DNA of 64,000 nt from JANXMY01 sp964251675 (GCA_964251675.1 CAXUKS010000003.1:99266-163265); one strand, 5' to 3'; positions 39,426 to 48,532 are shown, counted from the first letter of the stretch. Translations and numbers: made by a program. The notes: generated from the sequence alone by a model not told the origin.

Positions 39426-40498
39426 ATAGCTTCGAAGGCTTCGTTGACATCGTTCAAAGTAATGCGCTCGGTCACCATTTCGTCGAGCTTCAAGTCGCCG
39501 CTCAGATAAAGCTGCGCCAGCAGAGGGAAGTCATGGGACGGCAGGGCATCACCGCAGTGGCAGACGCGCAGGCCCGCTTTGTTCCAGTAGACGCCAGTTG
39601 CCATATCGCCCAAATTGAGGGTCACGGCGTCGTCAGCCGCCGGGAAGCCGATAGTCGTGGCGGTACCGTTGTAGGACAGCATTTTAATAGCCTGCTCCGT
39701 GCAGAGCGGAATGCCCGTGGCTTCAAACGCGAACTCCACGCCGCCGTCCCAGCCGTCTTCGGTGAGCGCCCGGACCTGCGCCACAGGGTCAGACTCTTTC
39801 GCGTTGACCGTGTGGGTTGCGCCGAAGGCTTTGGCCTGGGCCAGCTTGTTTTCGCTGACATCCACGGCGATGATCTGCCGGGCGTGCTGAAGCTTCGCGC
39901 CCTGAATGACGGACAGGCCGACGCCGCCGCAGCCAATGACGGCGACGCGGGACCCGGCGAACACCGGGGTCGTGTTCATCGCCGCGCCGACGCCCGTAAC
40001 CACGCCGCAGGCGATCAGGCAGGCCCGGTCGAGGGGCATTTCAGCGGGCATTTTAATCGCCGCCGCGCTGTGAACCACGGTGTAGGTGGCAAATGTGCCG
40101 CAGCGCAGGACCTGCGAACACAAGGCCCCGTCGCGCTTGCGGCGGAGGCGCTGGCCCGGACGCAGGGCGGCGTAGCAGTGGCGCGGGTCGCCCCGACGGC
40201 AGGCCGGGCACTGGCCGCAGGGGGCACGGTAGGCCAGCACCACGGGATCGCCTTTTTTGAGGTTGGTGACGCCTTCGCCGACCGCTTCCACACAGCCCGC
40301 GCCTTCATGGCCCAGCACAATGGGGAACGTCATGCCGTTGCCATTTAGGTTTTTAACTGTCAAATCCGTGTGGCAGACGCCAGAAGCGGCGAGTTTGATC
40401 AGCACTTCGCCAGGGCCGGGATCGTCAATTGTAATGTCTTCCACTTCCACCGCACGTCCGGCTTCATTGAGGACGGCGGCCTGGCCTTCATAGGGCAT
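39386..40498 (-). CDS. Zinc-dependent alcohol dehydrogenase
   Basis: A 370-residue medium-chain dehydrogenase. Catalytic zinc ligands are Cys in SGVCHTDL and His/Glu in LGHEGAGCVEAVGEGV; the structural zinc lobe is CGQCPACRRGDPRHC. The NAD site is VIGCGGVGLSVIQGAKL. The sequence resembles class III/mycothiol-type dehydrogenases (VVTGVGAAMNTTPVF, MATGVYWNKAGLRV). It may act on formaldehyde conjugates or primary alcohols. Its last 40 bp are duplicated 880 bp downstream. Confidence 0.92.
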   Translation of the reverse strand: MPYEGQAAVLNEAGRAVEVEDITIDDPGPGEVLIKLAASGVCHTDLTVKNLNGNGMTFPIVLGHEGAGCVEAVGEGVTNLKKGDPVVLAYRAPCGQCPACRRGDPRHCYAALRPGQRLRRKRDGALCSQVLRCGTFATYTVVHSAAAIKMPAEMPLDRACLIACGVVTGVGAAMNTTPVFAGSRVAVIGCGGVGLSVIQGAKLQHARQIIAVDVSENKLAQAKAFGATHTVNAKESDPVAQVRALTEDGWDGGVEFAFEATGIPLCTEQAIKMLSYNGTATTIGFPAADDAVTLNLGDMATGVYWNKAGLRVCHCGDALPSHDFPLLAQLYLSGDLKLDEMVTERITLNDVNEAFEAMHGGDVLRSVIMF

Positions 40499-40509
40499 AA
40501 GAGTTTCTC

Positions 40510-41163
40510 CTAACGAGTGGGGGCAGGGGTCACAGGTTTAGCGGTTTTGGTCCTGTAACTATAGGTATAAGAGCCAGCCACGCCCGGAATAATCGTGACA
40601 GATTGGGCGGGGGCGGGCGCAACGGGTTTAGCCGGGGCGGGCTTCACAGTCGGCGGGGTCGCGGCTGGCGGTTTCAGGACGACCGGCTTGATCGCGGCGG
40701 CCTGCGAAGCCGCTGGCTGCTCAGAAGCGGTCGGGTTGGAGACTGGCGGTGCGGCAACCCGAGCCGTTCCTGTTCCAGGGTCGGGCGGCGCGGCAAGCGA
40801 CACATCCGGCGGGATGGGGTTGCCCCGGTCGCCATTGCCGGAGCCGCTGCTGCCAACGGGCGACATTCGGCTATACGTGATACCTACGGGCTGCGGCGGC
40901 AGGGTCGGGCCTCCCACGGTGCTGCCGACACGGCCATTTTCATACCCGGCGGCGGCAGAGCCGCCCGCACCGGCGCCGGTCGCAGCCTCGCTCGGCCCGC
41001 CTTCCGGGGACATTCCAATCCGGTAGTCCGCCGGGGTGCCCGGCCCCGCGACCTGATCGACGGTCGGCTGCGGGCGCGAACAGCCCGCGAGGGCCACCAC
41101 GGTCAGGGGGAGCAGCAAGAGCGCAAGTGATACGGAACGCAATGAAGCGGGGCGCGAAAACAT
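40510..41163 (-). CDS. Proline/alanine-rich lipoprotein
   Basis: A 217-residue exported lipoprotein: signal peptide then lipobox LAGC (Cys about 27). The mature part is a low-complexity Pro/Ala/Gly region with no recognised domain, ending in VAGSYTYSYRTKTAKPVTPAPTR. ATG 41163 has GGAAG upstream and follows a GGGTATACT -10 pattern near 41192. It overlaps nothing, but its promoter region abuts a family B-like repeat. It is probably a cell-envelope protein; no function is known. Confidence 0.75.
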   Translation of the reverse strand: MFSRPASLRSVSLALLLLPLTVVALAGCSRPQPTVDQVAGPGTPADYRIGMSPEGGPSEAATGAGAGGSAAAGYENGRVGSTVGGPTLPPQPVGITYSRMSPVGSSGSGNGDRGNPIPPDVSLAAPPDPGTGTARVAAPPVSNPTASEQPAASQAAAIKPVVLKPPAATPPTVKPAPAKPVAPAPAQSVTIIPGVAGSYTYSYRTKTAKPVTPAPTR

Positions 41164-41246
41164 AGAAGGTCTTCCCATCAAAATTGTTGCCGCTAGTATA
41201 CCCGATTTGGCCGTAAGGGAGGCCGAAAAATACGAGCCGAAGAATA

Positions 41247-41365
41247 TGAGGGGTTGAAACCCCCTCGCTAGGTAAGGCGTCCTTCGGACGAAGGAACTTG
41301 TTGCCAGAAGCATTTTCTTCCACCCGAAGGGTGCTTCCCCTAGTGAGGGGTTGAAAACCCCTCGC
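41247..41365. repeat. Family B-like palindromic repeat (variant)
   Basis: Outer arms GAGGGGTTGAAACCCCCTCG and TGAGGGGTTGAAAACCCCTC; inner blocks GTCCTTCGGACGAAGGA and CACCCGAAGGGTGCTTCCCC match the inner blocks of family B (10240, 55173). The outer hairpin sequence differs, so it is a variant family. Confidence 0.7.
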
Positions 41366-41380
41366 CCGCTCTCGTCTTTA

Positions 41381-42322
41381 TCAAATCGGGCTGAACGTCG
41401 CCGCCCAGGCTTCATTGCTCTCGGTCCCCGCCGCATTGCCTCGGCCCGGCTGGACCGCGAGGTGGGCATCTTGCACATCGGTCGGCGTTTGGTCCGCTCT
41501 CTGAATTGGCCCGGTGGAGACCTGAGCGCCGCGCAGCCACTTCACATGGCCATCGCAGAACAGAAAGTTGGACGCCTGGGTGTGCCGCCCCCACGGACTC
41601 AGGTAGTTGCCATCAAGGCTGGGGATCGTCTTCAAATTGCCTGCCCGGAAGCCCGCGCTGCCGCCCATGAACCCGGTTGCCATCGGCAGCGTGCAGGAGT
41701 TGCCGACTGAGCTGAGCGGCATGAACACGGCGGCCAGCTCGCCGTCGGAGGTCGGCGACCCGGTCAGGCAGCCTCCCGCGCCCGCGCCCTGCCCCCCCGC
41801 TTCATCCGGGGTAGACAGGTCCGCGACCGCCTGCGCGTCTCCCGCATACTGCGCCGCCGTCACCTCGCACAGCATCACGGTTTTGGCCGGGGCGTTCATC
41901 CTGGACAGCGCCCCGGCAATGCCGTAGTTGCTTTTGCCGGACAAGTTCATGTTGTAGGCAAACGAAATCGGCCACAGGGTCGCTGCGCCATTTTTAACCG
42001 GGGCCACCGCATCGTCCGGACAGGCAAAGACGCCGGTGCTGCGGACGAATGGGTAAATGCGCCCGGCCCAGCCGTCGCCGCCCCCTAGATTTTCGCGCCC
42101 TGCCGAGACGCCCATCGGCATCTGCTCATCGCTGTCCTGCGCGTATTGTGTGAACGCCAGCCCGAGCTGCTTCAAGTTGGACTGACAGGAAGTACGGCGG
42201 GCGTTCTCGCGGACGTTCTGAAAGACAGGAAACAAGATAGCAGCGAGGATAGCGATAATGGCGATGACGACGAGCAGCTCAATCAAAGTAAAGCCAGTTC
42301 GAGTCTTGCGGAGCATGATCAA
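41381..42322 (-). CDS. DUF1559 prepilin-type protein
   Basis: A 313-residue type IV prepilin-like protein. It has the class III-like N-terminal cleavage and hydrophobic helix (RTGFTLIELLVVIAIIAILAAILFPVF), then RTSCQSNLKQLGLAFTQYAQDSDEQMPMG, and a C-terminal FLFCDGHVKWLRG, typical of DUF1559/H-X9-DG proteins in Planctomycetes and Armatimonadetes. Start 42322 or 42316. It may build a pseudopilus or pilus with the PilB/GspE ATPase elsewhere in the window. Confidence 0.92.
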   Translation of the reverse strand: MIMLRKTRTGFTLIELLVVIAIIAILAAILFPVFQNVRENARRTSCQSNLKQLGLAFTQYAQDSDEQMPMGVSAGRENLGGGDGWAGRIYPFVRSTGVFACPDDAVAPVKNGAATLWPISFAYNMNLSGKSNYGIAGALSRMNAPAKTVMLCEVTAAQYAGDAQAVADLSTPDEAGGQGAGAGGCLTGSPTSDGELAAVFMPLSSVGNSCTLPMATGFMGGSAGFRAGNLKTIPSLDGNYLSPWGRHTQASNFLFCDGHVKWLRGAQVSTGPIQRADQTPTDVQDAHLAVQPGRGNAAGTESNEAWAATFSPI

Positions 42323-42362
42323 AGCCTCCAGAAGCAGAGAGTGTTATGTAGATTATAACACG

Positions 42363-42401
42363 AAAAACCGCTCCGGCCCAAATTGAGCCGGAGCGGTTTT
42401 T
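42363..42401 (-). terminator. Terminator after the ferredoxin-NADP reductase gene
   Basis: A 15-bp perfect stem (42363–42377 with 42387–42401) with A and T tracts at both ends, located between two minus-strand genes. Confidence 0.88.
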
Positions 42402-42420
42402 AATTTTTTGTGCGTCAGCT

Positions 42421-43446
42421 CTAGTGGCCTTTTTTGGGCACGCTTTCCGACGAATGCCCCGGCCCGACTTTGGCCGTGGGGTCAATATGCGCTTTGGCGT
42501 GGTTGACGGCAATCGCGGCCTCGCCGAAGCCCGTCGCAATCAGCTTTAGCTTGCCGTCATAGGTGACGATGTCGCCTGCGCCGTAGACGCCGGGAATGTT
42601 GGTTTCCATGCGCGTGTTGACACCGATGGAGTTGCCGACAATATCAAAGCCCCAGTTTTTGATCGGGCCTAAATCGGTCAGGAAGCCCAGGTTAAACAGC
42701 AGCTCATCGCACTCGTAATACTTCTCTTCCTTGGTGCGGCTGTCAAAGATCGTGACTCCTTCGACATGCTCCGTGCCATGCACCTGCTTGACTTCATGGT
42801 AGGTCAAAAACTCAATTGGCAGGGCCATCACTTTTTCAATCGTGTCTTCGTGGGCCTTGAACTTGTCTGTGCGATGGATTTGCACAATGCTTTTGGCCGT
42901 GGGGTACAAGTTCAAGGTCCAGTCAAACGCGCTGTCGCCGCCACCGACCACCATCAGCCGCTTGCCCGCCAGAATCGACTTGTCGTTGACAAAGTAGTGG
43001 ATGCCGCGCCCTTCGAGTTCGTCCAGACCCGCCTGCGCGATTTTGCGCGGCAGGAATGCCCCGACGCCTGCCGAGATGACTGCGGACTTGGCATAGTGGA
43101 TGCGCCCCTTCTCGGTGGTCATCGTCACCAGACCGTCTTCCGAGGTCAGCACGCTGACTTTTTCGTCCAGCGCCAATGTCGGCTCATACTGCATCATCTG
43201 CTCGGAGAGGTTGTCCACCAAATCCCGCGCATAGACTTTGGCGTAGCCCGCCACGTCAAAGATATATTTTTCCGGGTACAGAGCCGAAAGCTGCCCACCA
43301 AGCTGCGGCAGGCTGTCAATTACTTTTGTCTTCATGCCCCGCAGGCCCGCATAGTAAGCGGCGTACTGCCCCACCGGCCCGCCGCCAATGATCGCAATGT
43401 CAAAAATGTCTTCTGTGTTTATGCTCTCTGTGTTCACGTCAGTCAA
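42421..43446 (-). CDS. Ferredoxin--NADP(+) reductase, thioredoxin-reductase-like
   Basis: A 341-residue flavoprotein of the YumC type, which transfers electrons between ferredoxin and NADP. It has the FAD site IIGGGPVGQYAAYYAGLRG, a second dinucleotide site VVGGGDSAFDW, and a C-terminal GVYGAGDIVTYDGKLKLIATGFGEAAIAVNHA. The redox CxxC of true thioredoxin reductases is absent, in keeping with the assignment. The gene is monocistronic, with a terminator after it. Confidence 0.92.
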   Translation of the reverse strand: MTDVNTESINTEDIFDIAIIGGGPVGQYAAYYAGLRGMKTKVIDSLPQLGGQLSALYPEKYIFDVAGYAKVYARDLVDNLSEQMMQYEPTLALDEKVSVLTSEDGLVTMTTEKGRIHYAKSAVISAGVGAFLPRKIAQAGLDELEGRGIHYFVNDKSILAGKRLMVVGGGDSAFDWTLNLYPTAKSIVQIHRTDKFKAHEDTIEKVMALPIEFLTYHEVKQVHGTEHVEGVTIFDSRTKEEKYYECDELLFNLGFLTDLGPIKNWGFDIVGNSIGVNTRMETNIPGVYGAGDIVTYDGKLKLIATGFGEAAIAVNHAKAHIDPTAKVGPGHSSESVPKKGH

Positions 43447-43520
43447 GTCACTGCCCCACTTCTAAAATCTGCCGAATGCTCATCTCGGACTGCTATTATG
43501 AGCAACAGCAGGCGGCATTG

Positions 43521-44000
43521 TCAAGTTCCGGGCTGGTGAATTGGCGCAGGCAAAACTTCGTCTGGTGTCATCACGGTCAGCCCCGGCACAAATGGCAGAA
43601 AGCGGCGAAAGTCGCTCGGGTTCCAGGTGAGAATGGTCGAAATGCCGGACGCCGCACACGCCGCCGCAATGCGTGTGTCGTGAACCTGCTTGCCGGAGAC
43701 GCCCGCTTCGCGGCAGAGCCTGCGCCATTGCTGATGTAAATTGGGCGCATCCGGCACAAGGCGAAACACTCGTTCCAAACGGTTTAGTTCATTCTCGACC
43801 TCCGCAAGTATCATGCCCAGGCCATTCACTGCTAAAGGTCGTGTTGCCACAGCACGGAACTCTACAAGGTTCTGCGAGATAATCACCAAATCCTCATTTT
43901 GATCTGTGAAATGGTCAAGCGCGGCCTCCGTCCGAAGATAGCGTATGTCAGTAGGATCGGACAGGCGCAATAGGCATAATATTTCAACTAAAATGCTCAA
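43521..44000 (-). CDS. PIN-domain VapC-like toxin missing its first catalytic Asp
   Basis: A 159-residue PIN domain of the VapC type. The first catalytic acid, in the usual V/L-D-T-N-I-L start, is missing: the N-terminus reads SILVEILCLLRLSDP, as if six bases were lost from LVDTNILCLL. The other acids are present: QNLVEFRAVATRP, QVHDTRIAAACAA and TWNPSDFRRF. Without the first Asp, metal binding should be poor, so toxicity is doubtful. The start is TTG at 43998–44000, overlapping the end of the antitoxin frame. Confidence 0.85.
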   Translation of the reverse strand: MSILVEILCLLRLSDPTDIRYLRTEAALDHFTDQNEDLVIISQNLVEFRAVATRPLAVNGLGMILAEVENELNRLERVFRLVPDAPNLHQQWRRLCREAGVSGKQVHDTRIAAACAASGISTILTWNPSDFRRFLPFVPGLTVMTPDEVLPAPIHQPGT

Positions 44001-44304
44001 GGCAAATCATCTCTATAAATATATTCGCGGCTGGTGGCCTCGATTGACAGCGGCTCCGTCCGCCGATTGTACTGCCCGAGCTGATGCAGTGCCTCTTTCC
44101 ACTCAGGAGAACCCTGTTTCAAGGGAACGATGGGCGTCAGGTCAGGTATATACTGGGGAGCTGCCTCCACAGAGCCAGCTAACTCGGCGGCTTGCTCCGG
44201 GGTAATCAGGTCGGCGTCGCGCAGGGCGTCGGCGGCACGGCGCAGCTTCGCCTGATAGTTAGCGTCGGCGCGGGCGGCTTCGGAAGATGGAGCGTGAGTG
44301 TCAT
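43997..44304 (-). pseudogene. Frameshifted antitoxin of the VapBC-like pair
   Basis: A good start lies at ATG 44302–44304 with AAAGGAG upstream; it begins MTLTLHLP, an antitoxin-like N-terminus, then hits a stop after about 32 codons. A different frame from about 44287 to 43997 stays open for about 95 codons and encodes SSEAARADANYQAKLRRAAD ... ATSREYIYRDDLP, ending exactly at the PIN gene. One net lost base near 44285–44290 would join them. So the antitoxin is broken, as the toxin is. It directly follows accC on the same strand. Confidence 0.8.
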
Positions 44305-44322
44305 GGTGTGCTTCTCCTTTGT

Positions 44323-45669
44323 CTACTCTCCAATATGCACGGCTAAGAAGCTGGTGCTGAGGTCGCCTCTGCGGAAGGCGGCGTTGGCGAAAATCTTTTT
44401 GTGATACTCCAAATCGGTCTTGACGCCGGTGATTTCCACTTCGTCCAGCGCCCGCTGCATGCGGTTGATGGCGGCGTCGCGGGTGTCGTCCCAGACGATG
44501 ATTTTGGCGATCATCGAGTCGTAGTACGGCGGCACGTCGTAGCCGGAATAGACGTGCGTGTCGATGCGGACGCCGAGGCCGCCGGGGAAGCGCAGCCCGG
44601 TAATTTTGCCCGCGCTCGGCGCAAAATCGCGGGCGGGGTCGCGGGCGGTCAGGCGCACTTCAATGGCATGGCCGTTCCAGTGAATGTCGCGCTGGGAAAA
44701 CGGAAATTTCTCGCCCGCCGCGACGCGAATCTGCCACTTCACCAGATCAATGCCCGTCACCATTTCGGTAATGGGATGCTCAATTTGCAGGCGCGTGTTC
44801 ATCTCCATGAAGTAGAACTTGCCATCGGGCGCGGCGATAAACTCCACGGTCCCGGCATTGGTGTAGCCTGCGGCTTTGGCGGCTTTGACGGCAGCGTCGC
44901 AGATGCGCTTGCGGACTCCGGCGTCAAGATGCGGCGCGGGAGCCTCTTCGACCATTTTTTGGTACCGGGCGGTCTGAAGCGAGCAGTCCCGCTCGCCCAG
45001 ATGGAGGACGTTTCCATGTTCATCGGCCAAAATCTGGACTTCAATATGGCGGAATGTCTCAATGAACTTCTCGATATAGACATCGGCGTTGCCAAACGAC
45101 GACTCGGCTTCGACCTGGGCGGTCTTTAAGATTTTGGGGAACTCCTGCTCGTTCTGCACCACCCGGATGCCGCGCCCGCCGCCGCCGCCGGCGGCTTTAA
45201 TCATTACCGGGAAGCCGATTTTGGCGGCCACTTTGGCGGCTTCCAGCGGATCGCGCAGGGCGGTGTTCGTGCCGGGCACAATGGGGACGCCTGCTTTTTC
45301 CATCGTCGCCCGCGCCTGGATTTTGTCGCCCATCGCTTCAATCGCGGCCACCGGCGGGCCGATATATTTCAGGCCAATGGCGTCGCACATTTCGGCAAAT
45401 GAGGCCACTTCGGCCAGAAAGCCGATGCCAGGATGCACGGCGTCGCAGCCCGTGATCACGGCGGCGCTCAGGATGTTAGGGGCGTTCAGATACGACCCTT
45501 TGCGCTCCGGCGGGCCGATGCAGACGGCCTCGTCGGCAAGCCGCACATGCAGCGAGTCGGCGTCGGCCTGCGAGTACACGGCGACGGTGGCGATCTGAAG
45601 CTCACGGGCGGCACGGATGACGCGAACGGCGATATCGCCCCGGTTGGCAATGAGTATTTTTTTAAACAT
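44323..45669 (-). CDS. accC: Acetyl-CoA carboxylase, biotin carboxylase subunit
   Basis: Carboxylates biotin on AccB for malonyl-CoA synthesis. It has 448 residues, close to the E. coli length. Key parts are MFKKILIANRGDIAVRVIRA, the ATP-grasp KAAGGGGGRGIRVV, HIEVQILADEHGNVLHLGERDCSLQ, and EMNTRLQIEHPITEMVTGIDLV. ATG 45669 is set by family alignment; the upstream frame has no likeness. It is the last active gene of the efp-accB-accC block. The pilin-like gene lies between it and accB. Confidence 0.96.
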   Translation of the reverse strand: MFKKILIANRGDIAVRVIRAARELQIATVAVYSQADADSLHVRLADEAVCIGPPERKGSYLNAPNILSAAVITGCDAVHPGIGFLAEVASFAEMCDAIGLKYIGPPVAAIEAMGDKIQARATMEKAGVPIVPGTNTALRDPLEAAKVAAKIGFPVMIKAAGGGGGRGIRVVQNEQEFPKILKTAQVEAESSFGNADVYIEKFIETFRHIEVQILADEHGNVLHLGERDCSLQTARYQKMVEEAPAPHLDAGVRKRICDAAVKAAKAAGYTNAGTVEFIAAPDGKFYFMEMNTRLQIEHPITEMVTGIDLVKWQIRVAAGEKFPFSQRDIHWNGHAIEVRLTARDPARDFAPSAGKITGLRFPGGLGVRIDTHVYSGYDVPPYYDSMIAKIIVWDDTRDAAINRMQRALDEVEITGVKTDLEYHKKIFANAAFRRGDLSTSFLAVHIGE

Positions 45670-45775
45670 AATAGCGAAATCAAATGAGAGCAGAAAAGAA
45701 TCTCGGAAAATGAGAAAAGGGCAGGGACAAGCCCTGCCCCGACATGACGGTTGTGTGTTCTTTTGGGCGCAGGCT

Positions 45776-46309
45776 CTACTGTCCCTCGTCCCCGCCGCCA
45801 TTCGCCGGGACGCTGCCACCTGCATTGGGCGGCAGGGTCACGCCGCCGGGGCCGGGCACACCGTAGCCGGGACGCGGGGCGGGAGCGCCCGGTGCGCCGC
45901 CGCCCAGAACTACAGGGGCAGCGTTCGGGGCGGCCTGCCCGTGGCCGACTTCGGTGATCGTGCCGGTATTCGGGTCAAGCTGAAACTGACAGCCGGGGGC
46001 GTGGACTAAATCGTCCGTCGCCCCGTATTTTTTAAGCTGCTCGAAGTTCTGGGGCGAACGGTCATTGTGGTCGCCTTTGTACATCATCACAGCCTGCGTG
46101 AGCTGCGACTGATAGACGCTGCACACAGCGCCGTAAGCCTTCTGCTCGGCGGCGGGAGCGCCGTTGTGCGAGCCGACCTGCGGCGACAATATCTTTTTAT
46201 AATACCAGGCCGAGATAATAACAATAATCGCTAGGCTGACCAGCATGCCAATGAGAGTCCACTGCCCGCGACGCGAGGCAGGTGACTGCATGGAACGTTG
46301 AGGGGACAT
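45776..46309 (-). CDS. Membrane-anchored hypothetical protein
   Basis: A 177-residue protein with one N-terminal membrane helix (LIGMLVSLAIIVIISAWYY, about residues 20–40). A periplasm-facing part includes VCSVYQSQLTQAVMMYKGDHNDRSPQNFEQLKKYG, resembling the pseudopilin soluble core. The C-terminal Pro/Gly-rich region is APGAPAPRPGYGVPGPGG. ATG 46309 has GAGGAAATT before it. It lies between accB and accC, which is odd for those partners; translation may be coupled. Confidence 0.7.
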   Translation of the reverse strand: MSPQRSMQSPASRRGQWTLIGMLVSLAIIVIISAWYYKKILSPQVGSHNGAPAAEQKAYGAVCSVYQSQLTQAVMMYKGDHNDRSPQNFEQLKKYGATDDLVHAPGCQFQLDPNTGTITEVGHGQAAPNAAPVVLGGGAPGAPAPRPGYGVPGPGGVTLPPNAGGSVPANGGGDEGQ

Positions 46310-46325
46310 AATTTCCTCCAGCACA

Positions 46326-46757
46326 TTAAGGGGCAATACGGAACAGGGGCTGACCGTATTCTACGGGAGCGCCGTCTTCGGTCAGAACATCAGTGATTTT
46401 GCCGACGTCTTCGGCCAGCACTTCGTTCATGAGCTTCATCGACTCAATATAGCCGATGACCTGCCCAACACGCACCGGGGCAGAAAATGACAGGGGCGGC
46501 TGTGCCTGATGAAAAATGCCGACCATCGGAGCCAGCAGCGTCCGGGGCGGTGCAGGCGCAGGTTCCGTAGGCGACTCTGTCCCCGGCGGCAGGGCGGCGG
46601 CGGCCCGGCCGGATGCTTCCAGCGAGGGCAGCTCCGGGGCGGCCAGCACAAGCGGGCGCCGGGCATAAATGCGCTGTCCGTCCCGCTCCACGGTGATTTC
46701 AGAGACGGGAAACTCGCCGAGGACGGCGACAATCTGTTCAATCGAGTCTAGATTCAT
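46326..46757 (-). CDS. accB: Biotin carboxyl carrier protein of acetyl-CoA carboxylase
   Basis: A 143-residue carrier for biotin. The C-terminal biotinyl domain has the lysine in YIESMKLMNEV (E-S-M-K form of the usual A/V-M-K), preceded by LLAPMVGIFHQAQPP and VRVGQVIG. The N-terminal part MNLDSIEQIVAVLGEF is typical. An Ala/Pro linker of about 40 residues separates them. It lies 16 bp upstream of the membrane-anchored gene. Confidence 0.94.
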   Translation of the reverse strand: MNLDSIEQIVAVLGEFPVSEITVERDGQRIYARRPLVLAAPELPSLEASGRAAAALPPGTESPTEPAPAPPRTLLAPMVGIFHQAQPPLSFSAPVRVGQVIGYIESMKLMNEVLAEDVGKITDVLTEDGAPVEYGQPLFRIAP

Positions 46758-46768
46758 AGTTTATAGGT

Positions 46769-47941
46769 TCATAGTTTAAGTGTAAAGCAGACGTACTCGA
46801 TGGCTTTGAGTACCTGCGACATCAGGACAATGCCCAGCGCAAACAAAAACACCCACGCGATAAAGCCGTATTCGCCCGTGTGCAGCGCCGTCAGCCCGGC
46901 GGGGTTGCCGCCGAACGAAAATCGTTTGGTCGCGGCATCCAGGCCGAACAAAATCTGCCGCACCAGCCCCTGCAGCCAGGGGATATTCAGCGCGGCAAAC
47001 GCTGGCATGGCGATCAGGGCCGCCGTGGTCAGTGCTTTATACTTCTGCCGCTGATGCTCATTGTAAATCACGCAGTTGCGGCAGCGTTCACGCTTGGCCT
47101 CGGCGGACAAATGCTGCGGCTGCGCCCGGCCCATCTTCAGGGCCTGGTCCGCCCGCGTCATTTTGTCTTTCCAGTCAGGCGCGATCATAGCCTGAAGGAC
47201 AATGCGCTCCTCGCACATACAGCCTTCTTTGTACCACCAGCACGGGCCTCGCTTTTTCAGGTAGATGGGGCAGTGAACGCGAATATGGTCTTTGCAGAAC
47301 GGCCCTTCCCAGCAGCGGCCCAGAAAGACCTTCCGCTGCGTAGAGGACTTCTGCACCGCCGTTCCCGCGCCGTATTTGGCGTTGACCCGGCCAATCGCCG
47401 CCCGTTCGGCGGCCTCGCCCAGACGGCGGCCCAAATCCACCAGCGTCCACAGTGCCCCCGGCACGGCGAACAGCCAGGCCAGCGATTGAAAGCCAGCCAG
47501 CGCCGCCTGCCCCGGCCCGCCCTGCGTCAGATGCCGCAGGAGGTACGCCTGCGTGGTCACAAAGGGCACGCCAACATAAAAAAACGCAGCGACGCCCAGC
47601 AGCCAGTAGCCCAGCCCCTCGGTCCGCGCACAGCACACCAGCAGCGATGCCATCGCCACAAACCCGGCGATGTCCAGCGCCTGAAACACCAGCGCGACAT
47701 TGCCGACCGTCACCTGCCGCCGGGCGGCGGGCATCTGCGCCATTGCCTCGTGCGACCACGCCCCGGTCCAGAGACCGCCCAGCGCATACAGCAGGAGCAG
47801 AGCAAAGATCGGGGCGCTCAGGCCAAGCACACGCCGCGCCGCCGCATCCCACCAGAGCGAGCCGCTGCCGCGTCCGCCCTTCGGTTTTTTTCGGTACGCC
47901 GCAGGCAGCGGCGCCTCTGTCAGATCAATGCGTTCCGCCAT
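46769..47941 (-). CDS. Hypothetical membrane protein with Cys-rich loop
   Basis: A 390-residue protein with about six hydrophobic segments, four in the first half and two near the C-terminus. A cytoplasmic or periplasmic loop between them is rich in cysteine: CWEGPFCKDHIRVHCPIY, GPCWWYKEGCMCEERIV and RERCRNCVIY, suggesting metal or Fe-S binding. No family recognised. It lies between accB (11 bp) and efp on the same strand, so it is likely in that operon. Confidence 0.75.
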   Translation of the reverse strand: MAERIDLTEAPLPAAYRKKPKGGRGSGSLWWDAAARRVLGLSAPIFALLLLYALGGLWTGAWSHEAMAQMPAARRQVTVGNVALVFQALDIAGFVAMASLLVCCARTEGLGYWLLGVAAFFYVGVPFVTTQAYLLRHLTQGGPGQAALAGFQSLAWLFAVPGALWTLVDLGRRLGEAAERAAIGRVNAKYGAGTAVQKSSTQRKVFLGRCWEGPFCKDHIRVHCPIYLKKRGPCWWYKEGCMCEERIVLQAMIAPDWKDKMTRADQALKMGRAQPQHLSAEAKRERCRNCVIYNEHQRQKYKALTTAALIAMPAFAALNIPWLQGLVRQILFGLDAATKRFSFGGNPAGLTALHTGEYGFIAWVFLFALGIVLMSQVLKAIEYVCFTLKL

Positions 47942-47974
47942 CGGGGACTTTCCTCCCGAACCACAAAAACAAAC

Positions 47975-48532
47975 TTACTTCACGCGCTCCAGATACTGAT
48001 CGCTGCGCGTGTCGATTTTGATTTTGTCGCCGACTTTGACAAAGAAGGGAACGCTGACGACAGCCCCGGTCTCCACCGTGGCGGGCTTGCCGCCGCCGGA
48101 GGCTGTGTCGCCCTTTTCGCTGCCCGCCGTTTCGGTCACTTCCAGCTCCACAAAGCTGGGGATTTCAATGCCGATGATGGCCTCTTTATGGGTCAGCACG
48201 CTCAGGTCCATGTTCTCTTTCAGGTATTTGACGCTGTCGCCGATCTGGTCTTTGGGGACGCTGATCTGCTCGAACGTCTCCGGGTCCATCAGAAAATACT
48301 CGGAGCCGTCGTTGTAAAGGTACTGCAGGGGGCGGCGCTCCAGGAACGCCTGCTCCACGCGCTCCCCGGCCCGCCAGGTTTTTTCGATGCTGCGCCCGTT
48401 TTTGATATTCTTCAGCGTGGAGCGCACAAACGCGCCGCCCTTGCCGGGCTTGACGTGCTGAAAATCGGTGATCGTAAAAATATTGCCATCCATCAGGATG
48501 GAGATGCCGTTGCGAAAATCGCTGGTGTCCAT
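47975..48532 (-). CDS. efp: Translation elongation factor P
   Basis: Helps ribosomes through polyproline. It has 185 residues with three OB-like domains; the modified-residue loop reads KPGKGGAF with Lys31 where E. coli has Lys34. The C-terminal TVETGAVVSVPFFVKVGDKIKIDTRSDQYLERV is standard. ATG 48532 is chosen by family alignment. It heads the efp–accB–accC block with a clear promoter. No epmA or epmB is in the window, so the type of modification is unknown. Confidence 0.95.
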   Translation of the reverse strand: MDTSDFRNGISILMDGNIFTITDFQHVKPGKGGAFVRSTLKNIKNGRSIEKTWRAGERVEQAFLERRPLQYLYNDGSEYFLMDPETFEQISVPKDQIGDSVKYLKENMDLSVLTHKEAIIGIEIPSFVELEVTETAGSEKGDTASGGGKPATVETGAVVSVPFFVKVGDKIKIDTRSDQYLERVK

